Position numbers and translations under genes: made by a program. Positions 1 to 5,836 of a stretch of 7,235 nt of DNA are shown here, piece by piece (the stretch's first letter is position 1; each line of letters starts with the position of its first letter). The notes beneath the pieces were generated by a model. That model was not told where the DNA came from, searched no databases, and saw only the letters and a list, made by a program, of their open reading frames with translations. The stretch comes from CAUZIZ01 sp963579905. Lineage in GTDB: Bacteria > Acidobacteriota > UBA6911 > RPQK01 > JAJDTT01. The stretch lies in NCBI GenBank assembly GCA_963579905.1, contig CAUZIZ010000221.1, forward strand, positions 1 through 7,235. Direction: 5' to 3'.

Positions 1-437
1 GAGCCCACCGTAAGGAGCGCCGAGATCAATCCAGAGGCCTACGAGGGCCGCCGCCTGAGCGGCAGTTTCTCTTTTTGAGGTGGCATCGTGGGCTGCTGAG
101 AGTGAGTGATCACCCCCAAGAGCAGGCTGTCCTTTTCGTCTCCAGGAACCACTGCAGGGCCATGTTTTCCTTCCTCCAAGAGCCCTTTGCGGCTGGAAAG
201 ATCGAGTTCGGCCTGTTTGGTTGTGTTGGAGTGGCAGGCCAGACAATTCTTCTCAAGCAGGGGCTGTATCTGCTCCAGGAACAGCCTGGTCCCGATCTCT
301 GATTTGGATAGTGCTTCGCCAGCAGGATGCTCGGTAGGCCGCTGTGCCCACACAGATCCCGGGAGCAGGACTGCTCCACAGAGTGTTAGGAGCGAAACTT
401 TCCAGTATCCGGATGGGGAGCGGATAGCTAACCTCAA
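1..437 (-). CDS. Secreted PSCyt1 (Planctomycete-type) cytochrome c protein, 5' part, frameshifted
   Basis: This is the N-terminal part of a Planctomycete cytochrome C (PSCyt1, PF07635) protein. In this family the domain is usually fused to PSCyt2/DUF1549 and PSD1/DUF1553 and the protein is exported; the overall function is poorly defined. A signal peptide is visible (hydrophobic residues about 14-30, likely cleavage after VWA). The haem site is C65-L-A-C68-H69 and the probable axial Met is M118 in TMPP. As written, the frame ends at a TAG at 39-41 after 132 codons. However, another frame gives the family's usual domain end, WIDLGAPYGG, and stays open to the window edge. One base therefore appears to be missing near 57-62. 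The start is a TTG at 437, next to AAAGGAG and with an in-frame TAG just upstream; no ATG is available before the signal peptide, so the start is uncertain. The gene is either a decaying copy or an assembly error, and it is partial at the left edge. Confidence 0.85.
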
Positions 438-465
438 CTCCTTTATGGACTATAAGATAGGTATA

Positions 466-501
466 CATTTAAAAGATAGAGAAGCTGTTCCATTGTGTCA
501 A
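466..501 (-). promoter_or_regulatory. Sigma70-type promoter for the PSCyt1 gene
   Basis: Read on the minus strand, a perfect TTGACA (501-496) is followed after exactly 17 bp by TATCTT (478-473). Transcription would start near 466, giving a leader of about 29 nt before the TTG start at 437. The match is by eye and no transcript evidence is available. Confidence 0.5.
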
Positions 502-564
502 TGTTTAGATCACCCTGGTCAGCTAGTGACAGATACCTGTTTTCGGATGTCTTCCGGCCCTTGT

Positions 565-622
565 CCGTGCCTTTGCCTTATCTTTCGGCGTCTCTGACCT
601 ACGGGCCAGGGCAAAGGCACGG
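565..622. repeat. 13-bp perfect inverted repeat in the divergent intergenic region
   Basis: CCGTGCCTTTGCC at 565-577 is exactly complementary to 610-622, with a 32-nt loop. The stem extends a little further through T-A and G-T pairs (578-579 with 608-609, and 564 with 623). It lies between the two divergent promoter candidates and upstream of the PhyH promoter. No T-tract follows the stem, so an intrinsic terminator is unlikely. It could be a regulatory site or a small palindromic repeat; function unknown. Confidence 0.6.
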
Positions 623-651
623 GATGAAGAAGTCGATCCTGCACAGTAGCT

Positions 652-687
652 TTGACCGGGAGGAGACCTGCGTCTATATTGGTGTCG
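652..687 (+). promoter_or_regulatory. Sigma70-type promoter for the PhyH-MocA pair
   Basis: TTGACC (652-657) and TATATT (675-680) are separated by exactly 17 bp. Transcription would begin near 687, about 37 nt before the PhyH ATG. A 10-bp perfect palindrome, GAGTCGACTC (698-707), lies in the leader just before the ribosome binding site and could be an operator or a small hairpin. The 28-bp gap to the next gene suggests this promoter also drives the MocA gene. Confidence 0.5.
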
Positions 688-723
688 ATTATCCGAAGAG
701 TCGACTCATGAGGGGGAGAAACA

Positions 724-1485
724 ATGGATCGCAAGCAGTTCTTTGCCGACAACGGTTACCTGAGTGCAGAGGGAGTTTTCTCCGAAGCAGAAATGGACGA
801 CCTCATGCGGCGGGTGGCTGCTCTGGAGGGCCAACATACCCCCTTTCCCGAGGGTGATCTCAAATGGGAGCCTTCCAATCCGTCTGTTCTCCGGAACGCC
901 TTTGGCCTGCTTCACCGCGACCCTGCTTTCCGCGCCGTTGCCACCCATCCGCGATTGATCGCGATCGTCCAGGAACTTCTCGGCCCCGATCTCGATATCT
1001 ACGCCGATGGCCTCTTCGCTAAGCCTGCCCACGATGGCAGCGTGGTACCACCTCACCAGGACATGTACTACTGGAGCTTCGAACCCTACAATATGCTGAC
1101 CGCCTGGATCGCCCTCGAGGATGCCACCCGGGAGAACGGGTGCATGACGGTGATTCCCGCAAGTCACAAATTAGGCTTGCTCGAGCACGAGCAGACGGAT
1201 GTCCCCGGCAATACCTGGATGTTGACCCAAGAGGCTCTGTGTAAACTTGGAGATGAGATTCCAGTTGAGCTGTCCAAGGGCAGTGTGGGCTTTCACCACT
1301 GCCTTACCTACCATCGCAGCGAGCCCAATCGCAGCCCGCGCTCGCGGCGGGCCTACACGGTGATCTTCATGACGGGTGAAGCCCGTTGGACGGGCACCGG
1401 GGAGTACCGCTATCCGTTTCTTCACGTCCAGGGAAAGCCCTCGCCGGCCTACCAGGCCATGGAGCACGTTCAGGTGGAACGGTAA
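724..1485 (+). CDS. PhyH-family Fe(II)/2-oxoglutarate-dependent dioxygenase
   Basis: This 253-residue protein belongs to the phytanoyl-CoA dioxygenase (PhyH) family: cytosolic non-haem iron oxygenases that usually couple 2-oxoglutarate decarboxylation to hydroxylation of a small molecule. The iron-binding facial triad is visible as H111-Q-D113 and H197. The latter lies in the family signature YHRSEPNRSPRSRRA, where R208 is the likely 2-oxoglutarate carboxylate ligand. Flanking family features include WIALEDATRENGCMTVIPASH (residues 128-148, broad PhyH core) and the N-terminal FFADNGYL segment. The length is normal for the family and there is no signal peptide. The ATG at 724 is preceded by AGGGGGAG (711-718) at 5-nt spacing. 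It is the first gene of a probable two-gene operon with the downstream MocA-type oxidoreductase. Family membership is secure, but the substrate cannot be read from sequence because PhyH enzymes act on very diverse compounds (fatty acyl-CoA, ectoine, phosphonates, halogenated metabolites). Confidence 0.93.
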   Translation: MDRKQFFADNGYLSAEGVFSEAEMDDLMRRVAALEGQHTPFPEGDLKWEPSNPSVLRNAFGLLHRDPAFRAVATHPRLIAIVQELLGPDLDIYADGLFAKPAHDGSVVPPHQDMYYWSFEPYNMLTAWIALEDATRENGCMTVIPASHKLGLLEHEQTDVPGNTWMLTQEALCKLGDEIPVELSKGSVGFHHCLTYHRSEPNRSPRSRRAYTVIFMTGEARWTGTGEYRYPFLHVQGKPSPAYQAMEHVQVER

Positions 1486-1513
1486 GGGTTGCATTGCATC
1501 GGAGGAATCCTCA

Positions 1514-2737
1514 ATGAAGAGACGAACTTTTCTCGGCTATACCCTGCCATCAGTGGCAGCGATTGGATCCCTTGGCAGGAGAACGGCGGCTGGAAACGAG
1601 CCCCTGGGACCGAGCGGCAGCGCCGTGCCATCGAGACACGAACGGAGTTTTGCTGCAGACGGATCCATTGTAGTGGGGGCAATCTCTGGCCATGGACACG
1701 CCGGGGGACATGTACGCGTGCTCGACCAACTCTCCGAAGTGGGGAAGATTCATGTTTGTGCCGCTAGCCAACTCGCCGATGTCGAGCAGCTTGCGGCTGA
1801 GTCGTCCAAGGTGGCCTCGAAGAGCACCGATCTGGCCCGCTTTCTGGCACGCGACGACCTGGACGCGGTGACGGTCTGCGCGCGGCCCGACCAGGCACCC
1901 GCCATCCTGGAGCAGGTTGTCTCCGCCGGATTGCCGGTCTTGTACGACAAACCGGCGACGACCCATTCATCCCACCTTCGCAAAGTAGCCGAGCTGGCGG
2001 AGAAGAAGGGGGTGACCGCCGGAGCCATGCTTCAATGGCGCTACAACCCGATGGTACTGGACTTGAAGCGGGCCCTGGCGGATGGCGCCCTGGGCGACAT
2101 CATGACCATCGAGGCCAAGCTCCTGAACGGTCTACTGGAGTACCGCGACACTTCCACCTATCTTTTCGATCCCAAGATGGGCGCCGGAATCCTCTCCTGG
2201 TTGGGGTGCCATTGCTTGGACCTGGTGTTGTGTCTGATGCAGGAGCGAGTAGTGGAAGTAATGGCTATGGTCGGAAATCTGAACCCCAAGAAAGTTCCGG
2301 TGGAAGACACGGGTTTACTGTTGCTGAATTTCGAGAGCGGGAAGATGGGAACGTTTCAGGCCGGATATCACATGAAGGGAAGTAAGAGCGTCTACGACTT
2401 CTACATAGGCATGCGTGGAACCGAGGGCTTCTCCATTCTGCCGCTGGTCGAGCCCGTGCAGCACCAGAGCGCGAATGCCGCCACCGCAGGGGGCGCGTTT
2501 AGCCTCTACAGCGAGGCCCGGCACTGGGTCAGCGGTCGCCGGCACCGGAAGACCTACGGGATTCCCGAGACTCCCGGCTACGGTGGCATCATGGCAGAGG
2601 AGCTTTTCCGGGACTTTCTAGAGGCATCGAAGACCGGAGCTCCCGCCCCTTCACCGATTCAGGATAACGTCCACATGCTGGAGATCATCGAGGCTGCCAA
2701 GGAGTCCTCGGCGACCCGCCGGGCAGTGCGAATCTGA
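1514..2737 (+). CDS. Tat-exported Gfo/Idh/MocA family oxidoreductase
   Basis: This 407-residue NAD(P)-dependent oxidoreductase is of the Gfo/Idh/MocA type. The Rossmann dinucleotide site is near residues 52-66 (VVGAISGHGHAGG). The family EKP-like motif appears as D145-K-P147, followed by the typical LAEKKGV and LQWRYNP segments. The C-terminal substrate domain carries GAGILSWLGCHCLDLV (223-238) with H233 and D236, matching the usual catalytic G-x-H-x-x-D region. The N-terminus, MKRRTFLGYTLPSVAAIG, has a twin-arginine RRxFL motif and a short hydrophobic stretch, so Tat export is likely. Exported members such as Zymomonas glucose-fructose oxidoreductase keep the cofactor tightly bound. The ATG at 1514 has GGAGGA (1501-1506) at good spacing; longer in-frame starts lie inside the PhyH gene and are rejected. 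Family members oxidise or reduce sugars, inositols and related polyols; the substrate here is unknown. Confidence 0.93.
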   Translation: MKRRTFLGYTLPSVAAIGSLGRRTAAGNEPLGPSGSAVPSRHERSFAADGSIVVGAISGHGHAGGHVRVLDQLSEVGKIHVCAASQLADVEQLAAESSKVASKSTDLARFLARDDLDAVTVCARPDQAPAILEQVVSAGLPVLYDKPATTHSSHLRKVAELAEKKGVTAGAMLQWRYNPMVLDLKRALADGALGDIMTIEAKLLNGLLEYRDTSTYLFDPKMGAGILSWLGCHCLDLVLCLMQERVVEVMAMVGNLNPKKVPVEDTGLLLLNFESGKMGTFQAGYHMKGSKSVYDFYIGMRGTEGFSILPLVEPVQHQSANAATAGGAFSLYSEARHWVSGRRHRKTYGIPETPGYGGIMAEELFRDFLEASKTGAPAPSPIQDNVHMLEIIEAAKESSATRRAVRI

Positions 2738-2764
2738 TTTGAAACTTGAATAGTGAGTAGTGAC

Positions 2765-2936
2765 GGGTGATCTACCAGTATGGCGAAGTCAAGTGCGGCA
2801 GAGCCGCGAACGACTTGACTCGTTAGCAATATGAGCCGAAGTTCCGAGGAGAGAGCGGACAACAGCACAAATTCCCAGTAGCTGGAAGTTTCTCTCTCTA
2901 ATGGGGCAGCGTAGCAGGGTGGGACTAAGCTGAAAC
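2765..2936 (+). repeat. Dispersed non-coding repeat, copy A (~175 bp)
   Basis: This segment is alignable, in the same orientation, with 6917-7092. The first ~90 bp are the best conserved, at about 84% identity by eye, sharing CTACCAGTAT, CAGAGCCGCGAACGACTTGA and AAGTTCCGAGGAGAGAG; the remainder is looser, with small indels. Copy A also folds into a hairpin. AGTCAAGT (2787-2794) pairs with 2813-2820, and inside it GCGGC (2795-2799) pairs with 2803-2807 around a 3-nt loop. Minus-strand reading frames cross both copies, but nearly all codon differences between them are nonsynonymous, which argues against coding. It sits directly after the PhyH-MocA pair, where a terminator would be expected, but I see no T-tract. 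Confidence 0.75.
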
Positions 2937-2957
2937 TTCAATTGGCTCCGGCGGGTC

Positions 2958-3043
2958 GACGTGGGTTCGGTCTCCAGGCCGAAGTATTCTTCTTTTCGAG
3001 CCTTTGGCTCGATACACGGCGGCCTGGAGACCGCCGCCACGTC
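2958..3043. repeat. 86-bp three-tier palindromic hairpin (REP-like)
   Basis: Three nested stems share one axis. GACGTGG (2958-2964) pairs with CCACGTC (3037-3043). A perfect 14-bp stem, CGGTCTCCAGGCCG (2968-2981), pairs with 3020-3033. Inside that, TCGAGCC (2996-3002) pairs with GGCTCGA (3006-3012) around a TTT loop. The structure lies between repeat copy A and the cupin gene. The form resembles repetitive extragenic palindromes, but only one copy is visible here. It has no downstream T-run and so is not a classic terminator, although it could still block transcription or protect an upstream mRNA end. Confidence 0.8.
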
Positions 3044-3052
3044 CAGGACGGG

Positions 3053-3089
3053 TTCTCTTTTGCCACTCGACTCGGCTACAATGCGACAC
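3053..3089 (+). promoter_or_regulatory. Weak promoter candidate for the cupin-transporter pair
   Basis: TACAAT at 3077-3082 is a good -10 hexamer. The only -35 candidate at usable spacing is a poor one (TTCTCT, 3053-3058, 18 bp). TTGCCA at 3060-3065 matches better but is only 11 bp away. A start near 3089 would leave a leader of about 17 nt ending in the TAAGGAGG ribosome binding site. Confidence 0.3.
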
Positions 3090-3105
3090 CTCTAAGGAGG
3101 CATCC

Positions 3106-3528
3106 ATGCCCGTCATCGACCATCGCAGCCTGGACGAGAAACCCTGGAGGCCCAATTACCACAGTTGGGACATCACCCGAGAAGGGGACGGGACCACCGC
3201 CAGCACCCTGTCCTGGAGTCTGGTAGGCGTAGGCGTGGGAGCCCCACTGCATTTTCATGAGGCAGAAGAGCTAATCGTAGTCCTCGAAGGGACTCTGGAG
3301 TTTCGGCTGGGATCGGAGGTACATCGGGCCGAGCCCGAGCAGACCGTGATCATCCCCGCCCGCATGCCCCATTCCTTCACCAATCCGGGCCCTGGAGTCG
3401 CACAAATCATGGCCTTTTTCCCGGTTAAAGATCCCTTTCGGGGGACGACCTACCTGGAAGGGAAGCCACCTCGAGTCCATCGCCACAGATCCCGTGTTCA
3501 GCACGAATCTTCGGGTCGGTCCTCTTGA
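3106..3528 (+). CDS. Small single-domain cupin protein
   Basis: This 140-residue protein is a cupin_2-type single beta-barrel. Cupin motif 1 reads PLHFHEAEELIVVLEG, with metal ligands H49, H51 and E55 and the conserved G62. Motif 2 includes IIPARMPHSFTN, with the fourth ligand H89 and N93. All four canonical metal ligands are present, so metal binding is likely. Such small cupins may be enzymes, sugar or metabolite binders, or regulatory partners, and the sequence does not decide. There is no signal peptide, so it should be cytosolic. The ATG at 3106 has a near-perfect Shine-Dalgarno TAAGGAGG (3093-3100) at 5-nt spacing; an earlier in-frame ATG at 3004 lies inside the palindromic hairpin and is rejected. 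The last ~20 residues are Arg/His/Ser-rich and unlike a conserved cupin end. The transporter gene follows 46 bp later on the same strand. Confidence 0.9.
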   Translation: MPVIDHRSLDEKPWRPNYHSWDITREGDGTTASTLSWSLVGVGVGAPLHFHEAEELIVVLEGTLEFRLGSEVHRAEPEQTVIIPARMPHSFTNPGPGVAQIMAFFPVKDPFRGTTYLEGKPPRVHRHRSRVQHESSGRSS

Positions 3529-3574
3529 GAATTCCAGACCACACTTTTCCTGCACTGAAAGGGGTCGTGCCGGC

Positions 3575-5053
3575 GTGAGCACTCACAGCACCGATTCTCA
3601 GGTATATCCGTCTCCACCGCCTTCGCTGGTCAAACCGAGGGCCTCCTCGCTGCTCACTTTTCTGGGCCCTGGCATCATCATCGCTTCGGTGACGATCGCC
3701 AGCGGAGAGCTGGTCTTTGCCTCCCGCAGTGGAGCCATATTCGGCTACAGCATGCTGTGGTGTTTTCTCTACGCGGGGGTTTTCAAAGGGATCCAGGTCT
3801 ACACGGCTGCCCGACACATCGTCTTGACGGGTGAGCATCCCCTGGTGACTTGGCGTTCCATGCCCGGACCGCCTCTCTGGTTTCCTCTCTTGATCGTGCT
3901 GCCTGCTATATTTTTGATGCTAGTTGGATTCTCAGCCCTTCCGGAGATCCTGGCTACCTTCATTCATCGATTGTTGGGGGGAGCCCTCTCAGGTCCGGAC
4001 GTCGGACCCTGGAATCATTTGGAGTACTGGATCAATGTCTGGGCGACGGTGGTGTTGACGGTCTGTCTCATACTTGCCTGGGTCTCCAGCTACGAGCTCG
4101 TGGAGCGTATATCCACGGTGATCCTTGGGGTCATGGTGTTCTGTATTGCCAGCGCTTTGCTGGTGCTTGGTCCTGACCTCCCAGCCCTGATCTCTGGTCT
4201 CCTGATCCCAAGTGTCTCGGACTACCCAAGCTGGGTGTTCCAGGAATACTCCGAAACCTTCACAGGGCGGAGCCCCTGGCTGGAGGTGACGCTTTATCTC
4301 GGCGCGGTCGGTGGAGGTTCCCAGGACTATGTGGGCTATATCGGTTTTTTGCGGGAGAAGAGATGGGGCCTGGCCGGAAGGAGTGTTGCCAGCCTCGAGG
4401 ACCTGGAGAAGGCCACAGCAGATTCCTCTTTGGAAGTCGAACGCGCCCGTACCTGGACCCGGGCTCCTCTGCTGGACATCACCGTTTCGTTTACCTTTGT
4501 CATTCTAGTGACCTTGATGTTTGCGGCGCTCGGCGCGTTGGTTCTGAATCCGAATCGGGCGATTCCCGATGGTAGTGAGTTTCTCACTGTTCAGGAGTCT
4601 TTCTTGACGGCGCTGCACCCGCAACTGAAGTGGCTCTACCGGATCGGGGCCTTCCTGGCCTTCATCGGAACCCTCTATGGGGCCTTCGAGGTCTACTATC
4701 GGGTAGTCGCCGAGGGAGTGAGGAGTGTCTTCCCACGACTGGCAGCCTCGCGCCCTCTTGAGAATCTGCGCCCGATCGTCATCTTTTACTGCTTCCTGGG
4801 GGGGCTGGCTCTGGTTTGGCTTCCACGGGAAATTTCGGGAAACGTGCTAGGGCGACTCACATTCACCAGCGTCATCAGTGGAGGTGCCGCCTCCTCCGGC
4901 ATCTGGTGTTTTGCCATGCTCTGGGCGGATCATGTGCGGCTTCCGCCGGCACTGCGCATGAGCTGGAAGTTGAAACTGGCCGCGGTGTTGGCAGGCACGG
5001 TCATGGTGGGCCTGGGGGTCCGCGTCATCGTTTCCTACTTTCAGTCAAGCTAA
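3575..5053 (+). CDS. Nramp-related transporter with non-canonical metal-site motifs
   Basis: This protein of about 492 residues has 11 predicted membrane segments (roughly residues 25-41, 55-73, 101-121, 152-171, 178-199, 236-258, 301-324, 353-375, 399-416, 427-451 and 467-488). It fits the Nramp/SLC11 LeuT-like family of proton-coupled divalent metal transporters. The TM1 region reads GPGIIIASVTIASGE where classical Nramps have DPGN. The TM6 region reads LGAVGGGSQDYVGYIG where classical proteins have A-x-x-M-P-H. The metal-coordinating Asp, Asn and Met therefore appear to be missing, and manganese or iron transport should not be assumed. The start chosen is GTG 3575, with AAAGGGG at 3558-3564. 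An upstream GTG at 3494 has no ribosome binding site and would overlap the cupin gene. The TAA stop at 5051-5053 coincides with the first bases of the palindromic element. Family placement is fairly secure; the substrate is unknown. Confidence 0.85.
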   Translation: MSTHSTDSQVYPSPPPSLVKPRASSLLTFLGPGIIIASVTIASGELVFASRSGAIFGYSMLWCFLYAGVFKGIQVYTAARHIVLTGEHPLVTWRSMPGPPLWFPLLIVLPAIFLMLVGFSALPEILATFIHRLLGGALSGPDVGPWNHLEYWINVWATVVLTVCLILAWVSSYELVERISTVILGVMVFCIASALLVLGPDLPALISGLLIPSVSDYPSWVFQEYSETFTGRSPWLEVTLYLGAVGGGSQDYVGYIGFLREKRWGLAGRSVASLEDLEKATADSSLEVERARTWTRAPLLDITVSFTFVILVTLMFAALGALVLNPNRAIPDGSEFLTVQESFLTALHPQLKWLYRIGAFLAFIGTLYGAFEVYYRVVAEGVRSVFPRLAASRPLENLRPIVIFYCFLGGLALVWLPREISGNVLGRLTFTSVISGGAASSGIWCFAMLWADHVRLPPALRMSWKLKLAAVLAGTVMVGLGVRVIVSYFQSS

Positions 5054-5237
5054 GGGTCTGGGCAAGAATAACTTGGTAGAATTGGCGCTCAGATTTGCGC
5101 CAGATTTGGCCGCGAAGGATTGAGCGAAACCGCAGGCGTAGCCGGGTCTACGTTGAGGATTTCGCGATTGAGGAGCGGCCGAAGATGGTGTGAAGATGAG
5201 ATGCCAAAATGCCAAGTTATTTTTGCGCAGACCCTAA
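5051..5237. mobile_element. MITE-like 187-bp near-palindrome with 26-bp terminal inverted repeats
   Basis: The 26 bp at 5051-5076 are complementary to 5212-5237 with only three mismatches (positions 5052, 5061 and 5066, the last a G-T pair). The symmetry continues inward in almost the same register. GGCCGC (5108-5113) pairs with 5175-5180, GCGAAA (5124-5129) with 5160-5165, and CGTAG (5137-5141) with 5148-5152 around a CCGGGT loop. The element encodes no protein. This architecture fits a non-autonomous miniature inverted-repeat element or a large REP-like palindrome. I could not identify a clear target-site duplication. Its first three bases are the stop codon of the transporter gene, and it ends 28 bp before the GNAT start. 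Confidence 0.75.
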
Positions 5238-5265
5238 CAGAAGGTTCTCGCAATCCACTTCAAGA

Positions 5266-5836
5266 ATGTCTTTCAGAATTGAGACCGAGCGACTGATCAT
5301 CCGGGAATGGTCCGAGAGTGATCTTGCACCGTTTCTGGATATCGCCAGTGACCCTGAAGTGATGCGGCACATCGGCGCCGGGACTCCGTGGACTCAGTCC
5401 CAGGTAGAGGAGTTCCTGGGTCGTCAGCGCGAGAGCGTGGAGAGCCATGGCTTCTGCGTCGGTGCCTTGGAGTCCAAGGCCGACGGTCAGCTCTTGGGGC
5501 ATTGTGGGATTCAATACCTGGGTACGGACGGTGACATTGAGGTCGGCTGGTGGCTCGCGAAACGGCAATGGGGCCAGGGTTTCGCCACAGAGGCGCCGAG
5601 GTGCCCTGACTTTCGCTTTTGATGAGTTGAAGCTCGATCGGGTCCTAGCGATCGCCCATCCCGAGAACAAGCCCTCTCCCCGAGTGATGGAGCGATTTGG
5701 GATGCGATTTCAGCGTCAGCTCAGGGGAGGGAAACTGGGTCTTCCGCCGCTGAAAGCAGAGAGGGGCTTGTGCCGTATTCTCAGGCAGGAGTTTGTCCGC
5801 GGAAACGCCGATCAATCCGGCTCTTCAGCAGCGTAG
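5266..5836 (+). pseudogene. RimJ/RimL-type GNAT N-acetyltransferase, frameshifted
   Basis: The first 110 codons encode a normal GNAT start (MSFRIETERLIIREWSESDL) through to the acetyl-CoA binding motif, where R100-Q-W-G103-Q-G105-F-A-T-E-A fits R/Q-x-x-G-x-G/A. The frame then leaves the family and stops at 5620-5622. The expected continuation, RGALTFAFDELKLDRVLAIA with HPENKPSPRVMERFGMRF, is intact in the next frame from about 5597 to the stop at 5834-5836. A loss of two bases near 5593-5599 (GAGGCGCCGAGG, expected E-A-A-R) explains the break. Rejoined, the protein would be about 190 residues, normal for RimL-like enzymes, which acetylate protein N-termini or small amines. The ATG at 5266 has no good ribosome binding site, and an earlier in-frame ATG at 5209 lies inside the palindromic element. 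The 3' end overlaps the convergent gene by 25 bp. This is true decay or an indel error. Confidence 0.85.

Noticed and set aside
706..1167. 153-residue minus-strand reading frame
   Set aside because: It is antisense to the PhyH gene, which has complete family motifs; it is a shadow frame with no recognisable domain.
1376..1513. 46-residue N-terminal extension of the MocA oxidoreductase from an ATG at 1376
   Set aside because: It lies inside the PhyH gene in another frame. The ATG at 1514 has a ribosome binding site and begins a Tat signal.
2787..2820. Hairpin in repeat copy A as intrinsic terminator of the PhyH-MocA operon
   Set aside because: The stem is strong but no T-run follows, and the inner stem is not preserved by compensatory changes in copy B.
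2659..2868. 69-residue minus-strand reading frame across repeat copy A
   Set aside because: It shares a peptide pattern with copy B, but almost all codon differences between the copies change the amino acid. It also overlaps the 3' end of the MocA gene antisense.
3004..3105. 34-residue extension of the cupin protein from 3004
   Set aside because: It would be encoded by the palindromic hairpin and leader; TAAGGAGG at 3093-3100 fixes the start at 3106.
3494..3574. Earlier GTG start for the transporter at 3494
   Set aside because: It has no Shine-Dalgarno and overlaps the cupin gene, and the added residues are not transporter-like. It cannot be fully excluded.
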